Source of the DNA: Williamsia herbipolensis
GTDB lineage: Bacteria > Actinomycetota > Actinomycetes > Mycobacteriales > Mycobacteriaceae
DNA length: 43,610 nucleotides
Reading direction: 5' to 3'
Assembly (NCBI RefSeq): GCF_000964005.1
Contig: NZ_JXYP01000033.1
Span: 1-43,610 of the forward strand
Shown: in pieces, positions 23,977 to 31,340 of the stretch
How positions within the stretch are numbered: the stretch's first letter is position 1
How the letters are laid out: each line of letters opens with the position of its first letter
The notes under the pieces: generated by a model
Told to the model about the DNA's origin: nothing
Seen by the model: the letters and a program-made list of their open reading frames with translations, nothing else
The model's database searches: none
Made by a program: the position numbers and the translations under genes

Positions 23977-25212
23977 CTACGAAGCGCCGGATTTGTCGGC
24001 GTACATGTGCTTGTCCGCCGCGCGCAACAGGGCGCTGTGGTCGCCGTCGGCCGACCAACTCGACCCGACCGACGCCGTGACGGTGATGGGGCCCGGCACG
24101 GAGGGAAGGCGATAGACACCGGTGACTGCGGCTTTGAGTGACGATCGATACCGCTCGATGTCGTCGTTCGAAGTCGCCGACCGAACCAGCACCACGAACT
24201 CGTCGCCGCCGATCCGACACGCCAGATCTGCGGGGTCGATGCCGTCGGCGATACGCCGCGCCACCGCGACGAGGAGTTCGTCGCCGGCGCCGTGTCCGTG
24301 GGTGTCGTTGACACGCTTGAACCCGTCGAGATCGAGGAACAGCAGGCCGAGCGGACCGGTTGTGTGGCTGTCGATCTCGGTCATGAGCAGGTGTCGGTTA
24401 CCCAGGTCCGTCAGTGCGTCGGTGACGGCGAGCCGCGCGAGTTCGTTCTCCGCCACTTTACGGCGGGTGATGTCCTGTATCTGCGCGATGATGATGCCGT
24501 CGGTGCCGGTGCCGCGCACGACGACGGCGTTGCGTTGTACCCACACCACGCTGCCGTCCTTGCGGAGATAGCGCTTCTCGGACTGGATGTGGGTTCGGCT
24601 GCCGTCGAGCAACTGGGCCAGGTGACGATCGGCGGCCGCCACGTCGTCGGGATGGGTGATGTCGCGAAACGACAGCTCCTGCAGTTCTTCTGCGGTGTAC
24701 CCGGTGAGTTCGCAGAGGGCCTGGTTCACCTGTAGCCATCGACCGTCGGTGCCGACCACCGCCTGGCCGATCGCGGCGTGGTGCATCGACGTCTCGAATA
24801 GCGAGATGGCCTCGTCGCGCTCGCGTTCGGCTTCCACTCGCCGCGAGACCTCCGCGACGTGTACGAAGAAGCCCCGCACCCGGCCGTCGACGATCTCGGG
24901 AACGTAGGTGGCCTGGGTGTGCCGCACCGTACCGTGCACGTCGATCAGCGTCCGGTCGAACTGCTGCGGTGTGCCGGCGAGTGCGGCCTCGATGTACAGC
25001 CGGTTGAGCTCGTACACCTCGGGCCCCAGGGCGTCACGGATGTGCATCCCGCGGGCCTTCTCGGGGGTCAGGCCGAAGTAGTCGACGTAGGCCTGGTTCG
25101 CAGCGAGGTTGCGTAGGTCCGCGTCCCAGTACCCGATCAACGCGGGGACGTTGTCGATGACCCGCCGCAGGATGTCGGCGTCGGAACCGGTCTCGTCCAC
25201 CTGCACCCCCAC
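23977..25212 (-). CDS. PAS-PAS-GGDEF diguanylate cyclase
   Basis: This soluble 411-residue protein has two PAS domains (about 14-125 with LIGYWDADLRNLAANQAY and about 138-252 with MHHAAIGQAVVGTDGRWLQVNQALCELTGY). A helical linker and a GGDEF domain (about 262-411, DALTDLGNR, DLDGFKRVNDTHGHGAGD) follow. The active motif GGDEF is at 335-339. The I-site would be at 326-329 and reads DPAD, so its Arg is lost. The PAS domains suggest control by a small ligand or redox state; no heme or flavin signature is obvious. The GTG at 25212 is one of three close GTG choices. Confidence 0.9.
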   Translation of the reverse strand: MGVQVDETGSDADILRRVIDNVPALIGYWDADLRNLAANQAYVDYFGLTPEKARGMHIRDALGPEVYELNRLYIEAALAGTPQQFDRTLIDVHGTVRHTQATYVPEIVDGRVRGFFVHVAEVSRRVEAERERDEAISLFETSMHHAAIGQAVVGTDGRWLQVNQALCELTGYTAEELQELSFRDITHPDDVAAADRHLAQLLDGSRTHIQSEKRYLRKDGSVVWVQRNAVVVRGTGTDGIIIAQIQDITRRKVAENELARLAVTDALTDLGNRHLLMTEIDSHTTGPLGLLFLDLDGFKRVNDTHGHGAGDELLVAVARRIADGIDPADLACRIGGDEFVVLVRSATSNDDIERYRSSLKAAVTGVYRLPSVPGPITVTASVGSSWSADGDHSALLRAADKHMYADKSGAS

Positions 25213-25280
25213 CCGTCAGCGTCGCTCGGGCGATGATCCCACAGCGCGCCGTCAGGTGGCCGAAGTGGCGAGCGCCCGCA

Positions 25281-26279
25281 TCACTCGTGCGTGATCACGA
25301 CCTTGCCGCCGCGCGCTCGGCCGGCGTCGACATAGGCGATCGCGTCGACGGTGTCGTCGAAGGAGAAGGTCGTGTCCACCACCGGGCGCAGATGTCCCGC
25401 CTCGTAGAGGGCGGCCAGTGTCGCGAGCGTGGCCCCGTCGGCGTGCATGTAGAAGAACGCGTAGGTGACGCCGTGCTTCTTCGCGGCCGCCCGTACCTTC
25501 CTGCTGAGCAACGACAGCACGAACTCGAACGGCTTGGGCGCACCGAGCTGTTTCGCGAAGCCCGCGTCGGGTGGTCCGGTCACCCCGAGGGCGAGTCCGC
25601 CCGGCTTCAGGACGGTCAGCGTTCTCATGAGGTTGTCGCCGCCGACGGCGTCGATCGCCAGGTCGTAGCCGGAGAGCACCTCGGCGAAGTCGTCCCTGCG
25701 GTAGTCGACGACATCGTCGGCACCCAGGGCCGTGACGAGATCGACCGAACTCGTCCCGGCGGTGGTCGCAACGCGCGCCCCGAGGTAGTTCGCGAGCTGG
25801 ATGACGGTGGACCCCAGGCCGCCCGCGCCGGCGTGCACCAAGACCTTCGACCCGGTTCCGACGCGACCTTTGTCGACGAGCATCTGCCATGCCGCGAGAG
25901 CCACGAGGGGTACTGCCGCTGCCTCGGCGAACGACAGGTTCGACGGTTTCAGGGCGACGTCGCGGTGATCGATCGCAATGTGTTCGGCGAACGTGCCGAT
26001 CCGCAGATCGCGAGGGCGCGAGAAGATCTCGTCGCCGACGGCGAAGCCGGTCACGGCGCTGCCGACCTCGGTCACGGTTCCGGCGACGTCGTGTCCCAGG
26101 ATCGTGGGCATCCGGTACTTCAGCAGCTGCTTGAACTCGCCGGTGCGGATGAGCGTGTCGAGCGGGTTGACGCTCGCCGCAGCCACTTTCACCAGGACGT
26201 CGTGTGGTCCCACAGTGGGCGTGGGGATCTCGGCCGCGTGGACCGGTCCCTTGTACTCGTCGATCACGAACGCCTTCAC
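25281..26279 (-). CDS. NADP-dependent quinone-type oxidoreductase (zinc-less MDR)
   Basis: This 332-residue medium-chain oxidoreductase has a GroES-like domain (1-125; ASVNPLDTLIRTG, LGHDVAGTVTEVG) and a Rossmann domain with HAGAGGLGSTVIQLA (AGAGGLG at 150-156) and GADDVVDYRRDDF. The catalytic Cys/His zinc ligands of alcohol dehydrogenases are absent, so it fits quinone or enone reductases. The start GTG overlaps the TGA of the upstream hydrolase (GTGA). It is the third gene of the SDR/hydrolase/oxidoreductase operon, which is preceded by repeated TetR-type operators. Confidence 0.9.
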   Translation of the reverse strand: MKAFVIDEYKGPVHAAEIPTPTVGPHDVLVKVAAASVNPLDTLIRTGEFKQLLKYRMPTILGHDVAGTVTEVGSAVTGFAVGDEIFSRPRDLRIGTFAEHIAIDHRDVALKPSNLSFAEAAAVPLVALAAWQMLVDKGRVGTGSKVLVHAGAGGLGSTVIQLANYLGARVATTAGTSSVDLVTALGADDVVDYRRDDFAEVLSGYDLAIDAVGGDNLMRTLTVLKPGGLALGVTGPPDAGFAKQLGAPKPFEFVLSLLSRKVRAAAKKHGVTYAFFYMHADGATLATLAALYEAGHLRPVVDTTFSFDDTVDAIAYVDAGRARGGKVVITHE

Positions 26280-27157
26280 CGGTCGTGGTCCTCTCGCGCA
26301 GAAGTGGTCAGGTGGCTCGAGACGGAGTCGCCGAGGAAGTCCAGCACCTCGGGGACGAATTCGTCGTGATACTGGAAGATGCCGCCGTGACCGGAGCGGG
26401 GATAGATGATGACTCGCGCGTCGGGGATGCGCTCGGCGAGTTCCACCGAGTGCTCACTGGCGACCATCACATCGTTGTCTCCGTTCGCGACGAGTGCGGG
26501 TTGGGTGATCACCGACAGATCGTCGGGGGTTGCCCGGCCGCCGGCCACGATCGCTCGCAACTGTGCGAGCCGCGCCTGCAGGGAGATCGTCCGGACGCGA
26601 TCGCCACGTCGCTCGGCGAGCCGGCCGAAATATGCCTCGGCCGCCTTCTTTCCCTCGGCGGTCCGCGGGAAGAACAAGAAGTGCCTGGGGTCCTTCCGAC
26701 TCAGCGCTGCCTTCAGGTAGGCGCCACCGACGATGCCGGCCATCTTGTCGATACCGCCTCCGCCTCGCGGCCCGGTACCCGTCAGCACGATCCGCCGGAC
26801 GAGTTCCGGGGCCTGCAGCGCCACGACCTGCGCCACGCCGCCACCGAGTGAGAACCCGAACAGGTCGACCTGTGTGAGACCGAGCGCGCGGATGAACGCG
26901 ATCGCATCGGCTGCCATCTGGTCGATGGTGGCGGGGACTCTTCCGCCGGATCCGCCCACACCGCGGTTGTCGAAGGCGATCACGTGGTGTGCCGAGGCGA
27001 GTCCGTCGATGATGCGGGGATCCCAGTCGTCGAGGGTGGCGGTGAAGTGGTGGAGGAACACGACCGGGACTCCGCCGGTCGGGCCGAGTTCGCGGTAGGC
27101 GAAGCGCACGCCGTGGACGTCGATGGTCACTGTGGGGGTGTCGGTCCAGGTGGTCAT
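26276..27157 (-). CDS. alpha/beta hydrolase 1 of the TetR-controlled operon
   Basis: This 293-residue alpha/beta hydrolase shows VVFLHHFTATLDDWDPR (32-48), FDNRGVGGSGG (62-72), the nucleophile elbow GFSLGGG with Ser103, a late Asp in NGDNDVMV and the catalytic His in SGHGGIFQ. It is clearly paralogous to the hydrolase at 28801-29691: the phrases FDNRGVG, HHVIAFDN and GHGGIFQ recur in the same order. The ATG overlaps the stop of the SDR gene upstream and its own stop overlaps the next GTG, so the three genes are translationally coupled. The substrate is unknown; ester, lactone or C-C bond hydrolysis all fit. Confidence 0.9.
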   Translation of the reverse strand: MTTWTDTPTVTIDVHGVRFAYRELGPTGGVPVVFLHHFTATLDDWDPRIIDGLASAHHVIAFDNRGVGGSGGRVPATIDQMAADAIAFIRALGLTQVDLFGFSLGGGVAQVVALQAPELVRRIVLTGTGPRGGGGIDKMAGIVGGAYLKAALSRKDPRHFLFFPRTAEGKKAAEAYFGRLAERRGDRVRTISLQARLAQLRAIVAGGRATPDDLSVITQPALVANGDNDVMVASEHSVELAERIPDARVIIYPRSGHGGIFQYHDEFVPEVLDFLGDSVSSHLTTSAREDHDR

Positions 27158-27876
27158 GAGGTTGCTCCGGCGGGGGTGGGGAGATCGGTGTAGAGCGATT
27201 CGATGGGGCCGCTCAACGCGGATTTCACAGAGGTGGTGAGGTCATCGCCGATGACCTCGTACCCACCCTCGGCGAGGGTGTCGTACACCGCGCCGACGAG
27301 GTCCTCGGGCCGCAGTTTCGGCCCGTGGGCGCCGGCCGCCATCGGCGTGTCGACATACCCCATGTGCACTCCGACCACGTGGACGCCATCGGGAGCGAGT
27401 TCGAGGCGTAGCGCGTTGGTCGCCGACCAGAGCGCGGCCTTCGAGGCGCTGTAGACGCCGCCGAACGCGCTCCAGCTGGCCACCGAATGCACGTCGACGA
27501 GGGCGGCGTTCTCCGCAGCTCGCAGGATCGGCGCGAAGGCCTTGGCCAGCAGGACCGGCGCGAAGAAGTTGGTCTCCATGGTCGATCGCAGGTCGGTCTC
27601 GTCGAGCTCGACGTAGCTGGCGGTGGGCGGCGTGACTCCCGCGTTGTTGATCAGGACGGACACGTCGGACGCGGCCTCAGCGGCAGCGGTCCGCGACGCG
27701 GCGTCGGTGACATCCAGCGCCAGAGGGACCACGCGGTCGTCGCTCCATTCGCGCGGAGTCCGCGCGGCCGCGTAGACCTTGCGCGCACCGCGTGCGAGGG
27801 CCTGGTGCACGAACTGCTCGCCGAGGCCGCCGTTGGCGCCGGTGATGAGCACGACCGCATGGGTCAGGTTTGTCAT
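27154..27876 (-). CDS. short-chain dehydrogenase/reductase, first gene of the operon
   Basis: This 240-residue classical SDR has the nucleotide motif TGANGGLG (13-20), NNAG (77-80), Ser in VDVHSVASWSAF and the catalytic YSASK (about 142-146). It probably oxidises or reduces a hydroxyl/keto group with NAD(P)H. The start ATG follows AGAAGAGG. On the minus strand a TACAGT -10 lies between two copies of the 18-bp operator (27909-27926 and 27957-27974). It is divergent from the TetR gene at 28054. Confidence 0.92.
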   Translation of the reverse strand: MTNLTHAVVLITGANGGLGEQFVHQALARGARKVYAAARTPREWSDDRVVPLALDVTDAASRTAAAEAASDVSVLINNAGVTPPTASYVELDETDLRSTMETNFFAPVLLAKAFAPILRAAENAALVDVHSVASWSAFGGVYSASKAALWSATNALRLELAPDGVHVVGVHMGYVDTPMAAGAHGPKLRPEDLVGAVYDTLAEGGYEVIGDDLTTSVKSALSGPIESLYTDLPTPAGATS

Positions 27877-27908
27877 GGTGAAGACCTCTTCTGGGGGTGA
27901 CCCCCGGT

Positions 27909-27926
27909 GTAAACAGATCGGTGTAC
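27909..27926. promoter_or_regulatory. operator copy 1 (SDR operon promoter)
   Basis: GTAAACAGATCGGTGTAC lies 33-50 bases before the SDR start, downstream of its -10 box (TACAGT). It is one of five copies of a near-palindrome whose best form is the copy at 29756. Confidence 0.8.
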
Positions 27927-27956
27927 TCGCTCACTGTAGATGACGGAGGCGACGAA

Positions 27957-27974
27957 GTACACCGATCTGTTTAT
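27957..27974. promoter_or_regulatory. operator copy 2 (SDR operon promoter, inverted)
   Basis: This is the reverse complement of copy 1 with one change at its edge. It begins 48 bases after copy 1, upstream of the SDR -10 box. Confidence 0.8.
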
Positions 27975-27990
27975 CGACCGGGTCGACCGC

Positions 27991-28008
27991 GTAAACAGGT
28001 CGGTGTAC
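27991..28008. promoter_or_regulatory. operator copy 3 (TetR gene side)
   Basis: GTAAACAGGTCGGTGTAC differs from copy 1 by one base and lies 46-63 bases before the TetR ATG. It overlaps a possible -10 of that gene, which suggests autoregulation. Confidence 0.8.
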
Positions 28009-28053
28009 CTTGAGTGAGACTGGCGAAGACCACGAATGAACCGGGTGAGAACC

Positions 28054-28632
28054 ATGACTTCTACGGCAACGGAAACGGGCGCCGTCCCCAGTGCCTCGTG
28101 GGGCGTGCGCGACAAGATCCTTGCCGCCGCGATGGGGCTCTTCTACGTAGAGGGGATCAACGCCACGGGCGTCGACCTGGTCGCGGAGAGGGCGGGTGTG
28201 TCGAAAAGGACTCTCTACAAATACTTTCCGAGCAAGGTCAATCTCGTCGAGCAGTATCTCACCAGCATGTTCGACATGTTCCTCGCGATGCGCGAAGCGG
28301 ATACGGCCGGTCCCCGAGAGCAGATCATGTCGTTGTTCACGGTCCCCGTCGCCGACGGGGGCCTCATGCGCGGATGTCCGTTTCACAATGCGGCGGTGGA
28401 GGCTGCGGCCGTGATGCCCGAGGTGGCGGAGTTCGTGCATCGACAGAAGGAGGCCTTCGCGACCGCGATCGTCGACCTCTGTCGTGATCTCGGTGTCGAC
28501 GACGCCGATCTGTTGGGCCGACGTATCGCCCTGGTCTACGAGGGCGCCGCCGCGCTGTCGACGTCTCTCGATGCGGTGGAGCCGTGGGCGCGCGCGCGGG
28601 CGATGGTGGAGATGCTCCTCGACCTGGAGTGA
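28054..28632 (+). CDS. TetR-family repressor, probable regulator of both hydrolase units
   Basis: This 192-residue TetR protein has the helix-turn-helix RDKILAAAMGLFYVEGINATGVDLVAERAGVSKRTLYKYFPSKVNLVEQYL (about 19-69). The C-terminal domain contains GCPFHNAAVEAAAV, a phrase of TetR proteins that respond to small acids or aldehydes. The ATG at 28054 follows GGTGAGA. The operator copies at 27909-28008 lie between it and the divergent SDR operon, and two further copies precede the hydrolase at 28801-29691. The inducer is unknown. Confidence 0.9.
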   Translation: MTSTATETGAVPSASWGVRDKILAAAMGLFYVEGINATGVDLVAERAGVSKRTLYKYFPSKVNLVEQYLTSMFDMFLAMREADTAGPREQIMSLFTVPVADGGLMRGCPFHNAAVEAAAVMPEVAEFVHRQKEAFATAIVDLCRDLGVDDADLLGRRIALVYEGAAALSTSLDAVEPWARARAMVEMLLDLE

Positions 28633-28634
28633 CA

Positions 28635-28756
28635 GGCCAGGCGGCGATCGGTGTGAGCGCGAGCAGCACCTCCGACAATCCGATCACGTGGTCGCCGTCA
28701 GCCATGATGCGGATGTCGCAGGCCCGGGAGAGTTCCGCGCCTGCGTGGCTTTCTGG
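28635..28756 (-). pseudogene. decayed enoyl-CoA hydratase (crotonase) fragment
   Basis: On the minus strand, about 40 codons read HAGAELSRACDIRIMADGDH and then VIGLSEVLLALTP. This matches the central part of crotonases (GGGxELALACDxRxAxxxAxFxLPEVxLGLxP). A stop codon (TGA at 28757-28759) precedes it, and the sequence after it loses resemblance. It fills the space between the TetR gene and the second hydrolase and has no start of its own. It is a remnant and cannot make a working enzyme. Confidence 0.6.
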
Positions 28757-28800
28757 TCATGACTTCTTTCTGTTCGAAGAGGGATGGCGGCCTTGCTCGG

Positions 28801-29691
28801 TCAGGAGTCGAGGAACTCGACCGCGGTCGCCACGAACTGGCGGTGTTCCTGGAAGATCCCGCCGTGTCCCGCGTCGGGATAGATCCGGAGTGTCGCGTTG
28901 GGGAGGCGATGCGCGAGATCGTGGGAGTTGCTGGTCGGCACCATCCGGTCGTCGTCGCCGTTGGCCACCAGAACGGGGTGCGTGATGGTGCCGAGGTCGG
29001 CTGGCGTCTGCGTGCCCCACGCGTGAATCGCGCGCAGCTGGGTGCGGAAGGTCGTCACCGTGACGGCCTTGTCCCGGTTCTCGGTGCGTTCCTTCAGCCG
29101 CGTGATGAACGCCTTCGCCTGGCTCTTTCCGTTCGCGGTACGGGTGAAGAACAGGTTCTGCTTGGGGTCCTTGCCCGTCAGCACGGCTGTGATCGAGTCG
29201 CTGTAGGACACCCGTGTCACCTTGTCGATCCCCGCGCCCCCGGCGGGGCCGGTCCCGGCGAGGATGACCCGCCGGATCAGTTCCGGTCGCTCTGCGACGA
29301 TCACCTGGGCGATGAACCCGCCCATCGAGAAGCCCAGAAGATCGACCTCGGTGAGTCCCATCGCGTCGATGAACGCGATCGCGTCGGCCGCCATGGCCTC
29401 GATGGTGTCGGGAGTGGTTCCCCCGGATGCCCCGACGCCGCGGTTGTCGAACGCGATGACGTGGTGGCCGGCGGCGATGCCGTCGATGACGCGCGGGTCC
29501 CAGTTGTCCAGGTTCGCGGCGAGGTGATGCAGGAACACCACCGGAACGCCGCCGGGACGCCCGTAGCTGCGGTACGCGAACTCGGTGTCGTCGACAGCGA
29601 TCGTGCGGGTCGGGACCACGCGCCACGATGATCCCGGGCTGGGCGCAGACGGTGATCCGGAGCGGTTGTTCTGGGATGCGTGGCCGTTCAT
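28801..29691 (-). CDS. alpha/beta hydrolase 2, paralogue under the same operators
   Basis: This protein is 296 residues from the ATG at 29691, which follows GAGGAGA. After a polar N-terminal tail (1-25) the hydrolase core shows VVFLHHLAANLDNWDPR (51-67), FDNRGVGASGG (81-91), the nucleophile elbow GFSMGGF with Ser122, NGDDDRMV and the catalytic His in AGHGGIFQ. It is paralogous to the operon hydrolase at 26276-27157. Two copies of the TetR operator flank its TACCTT -10 (29731-29736) with the same 48-base spacing as in the SDR operon promoter. It is transcribed towards the TetR gene and stops 168 bases from it. Confidence 0.9.
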   Translation of the reverse strand: MNGHASQNNRSGSPSAPSPGSSWRVVPTRTIAVDDTEFAYRSYGRPGGVPVVFLHHLAANLDNWDPRVIDGIAAGHHVIAFDNRGVGASGGTTPDTIEAMAADAIAFIDAMGLTEVDLLGFSMGGFIAQVIVAERPELIRRVILAGTGPAGGAGIDKVTRVSYSDSITAVLTGKDPKQNLFFTRTANGKSQAKAFITRLKERTENRDKAVTVTTFRTQLRAIHAWGTQTPADLGTITHPVLVANGDDDRMVPTSNSHDLAHRLPNATLRIYPDAGHGGIFQEHRQFVATAVEFLDS

Positions 29692-29707
29692 GGCGGGTCT
29701 CCTCGAG

Positions 29708-29725
29708 TAAACAGATCGGTGTACC
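29708..29725. promoter_or_regulatory. operator copy 4 (hydrolase 2 promoter)
   Basis: GTAAACAGATCGGTGTAC, identical to copy 1, lies 17-34 bases before the hydrolase 2 ATG and downstream of its -10 box. Confidence 0.8.
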
Positions 29726-29755
29726 CGCCGAAGGTAGCGCATCGATCGCCGCGTG

Positions 29756-29773
29756 TAAACAGATCTGTGTACC
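29756..29773. promoter_or_regulatory. operator copy 5 (hydrolase 2 promoter)
   Basis: GTAAACAGATCTGTGTAC is the most symmetric copy, a perfect palindrome apart from one pair. It begins 48 bases after copy 4, in the -35 region of hydrolase 2. Confidence 0.8.
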
Positions 29774-29812
29774 GCGGGCTCGTGTCAGTGATGAGCCACA
29801 GGAACCGCGTCG

Positions 29813-31240
29813 CTAACTCGTGCCGAGGTAGATCATCGCGGTGTAGAGGATCACGGCGGGTACGAGCACCGCCCAGCCGGTGATCAGGATGTTCCGGACG
29901 TTCGCCGACCGGCACAGTCCCATCACCCCGAGCATGTTCACGTTGGGGAGGGGGCCGTAGGTGTCGGCCTTCGACGAGAAGAGCAGCACCACCACCCAGA
30001 CCCCCGCGCCGATCCCGGCTGCGGCGGCCAGCTCGCCGAACACCCTGTCCACCAACACGACCTGCGCAGCCGAGGCGCCGGGGATGCCGACCCAACCGAT
30101 GAGGGCGACGGTCATCGCGAGCAGGAACGGTGACAGGTGCGCGATGTCGGTGCCGTAGGAGCCGAGCACCACCGAGAACGGGTTGATGCGGGCGATCGCG
30201 GTGAACAGCACGGCGAGGAGAAAGAACAGGACGAACAGCCACGCGAGGGCGGACGCACCCCGGAACGCACTCGCGGCGAACGCCTTCGGCGACATGCCGC
30301 CCCCGAGAGCGGTGGCCACGGCCATGAGCGGTAGCGCAATGATCGGCAACACGATGCCCGCCGTGGTGAGGGTCGCGACGACGAGGACAGCGCCGAGGGT
30401 GACGGTGAACGCGACCGCGGCCCGGCGCGCGCGACGGTCGGTCGGGGCGTCGTCGTCGGTGGCCGTCGCCACGAGTTCCTCGGGTGCGTAGTGGTCGTCG
30501 AGGTCGCGGGTACGGCGCTGCATCCACGGCACCACCAGCATCCCGACGACGAGGGACACCGCGGCGAGCGGGCCGCCGCCGTGAAGCAGATAGTGGAGAT
30601 AGCCGATGTCGGCCGCGCCCATGATCGCGATGTTGCCCGACGCGAACGGAGCGACCGCGAAACCTGCACAGCCGCCGATGAATATCGCCGACGCGGTGGC
30701 CGAGCGAGTCAGCCCGGCCCGCGCCGCGATCGGCAGCAGCACCGGCACCGCGACCGCGAGTGCGCCGGCGAGCGTCCCCAGCGCGCCCACCAGGAGCAGG
30801 CACGTCACCATGATCCCCGCCGCCACGGCGGTGGTGTTCGAGGTGCCGGCGAACCGCATGGCGGAGCCGACGATGCTCGCCGCTGCGCCGGTCGCGCGGA
30901 GGATCTCCGCGAGCGCCCCGCCGAGCAGGATCACGACACCGATGACCGTCACCTGATCGGTGGCGGCCTCGCCGGCCATGTCGAGCGCCATCCGAGCCCC
31001 GGGCAGGAGGATCAGCAGTCCCGAGACGACCGAGACGACGGTCGCCCGCAGGATCGGCATCCCCAGTGCGGCGAGGAGTCCGTAGAGCACGATCGGTCCG
31101 AACCCCCACAGCGTGGATCTCTCGACGGTCACCCCGACGACCAGACAGACGATCAGGCCCGTCGTCGCCACAAGGGTGGCAACAGGGGGCATTCGTCGCA
31201 GTTCAGACCGCGGTGTCGAGCCGGTGAGGGTGTTCTGCAC
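29813..31240 (-). CDS. ion-transporter-superfamily permease (GntP/NhaC/DcuC-like)
   Basis: This protein is 475 residues from the GTG at 31240 (ATG 31192 is an alternative) with about 11-12 membrane helices. The pattern AGALGTLAGALAVAVPVLLPIA, FAVAPFASGNIAIMGAADIGY and the late segment ADTYGPLPNVNMLGVMGL fits large H+ or Na+ symporters/antiporters of the GntP, NhaC or DcuC kind. The substrate cannot be told; a carboxylate or sugar acid is likely. A charged loop (RRTRDLDDHYAPEEL) lies mid-protein. It is upstream of and in line with hydrolase 2 but separated by two operator copies. A -10-like TATCGT just before the GTG suggests its own promoter. Confidence 0.7.
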   Translation of the reverse strand: MQNTLTGSTPRSELRRMPPVATLVATTGLIVCLVVGVTVERSTLWGFGPIVLYGLLAALGMPILRATVVSVVSGLLILLPGARMALDMAGEAATDQVTVIGVVILLGGALAEILRATGAAASIVGSAMRFAGTSNTTAVAAGIMVTCLLLVGALGTLAGALAVAVPVLLPIAARAGLTRSATASAIFIGGCAGFAVAPFASGNIAIMGAADIGYLHYLLHGGGPLAAVSLVVGMLVVPWMQRRTRDLDDHYAPEELVATATDDDAPTDRRARRAAVAFTVTLGAVLVVATLTTAGIVLPIIALPLMAVATALGGGMSPKAFAASAFRGASALAWLFVLFFLLAVLFTAIARINPFSVVLGSYGTDIAHLSPFLLAMTVALIGWVGIPGASAAQVVLVDRVFGELAAAAGIGAGVWVVVLLFSSKADTYGPLPNVNMLGVMGLCRSANVRNILITGWAVLVPAVILYTAMIYLGTS

Positions 31241-31340
31241 GCGAGGACGATATCCCCCGAATCGGTCATGGGCGTGGCAGTCGGCGTTTCCTACCAGGAA
31301 GGATCCACCGCCGACCGGCGTTGCGGAAGGGGAGATGCTT

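Noticed and set aside
28036-28053. Earlier ATG for the TetR gene at 28054
   Set aside because: It adds six residues without a ribosome site; the ATG at 28054 has GGTGAGA in place.
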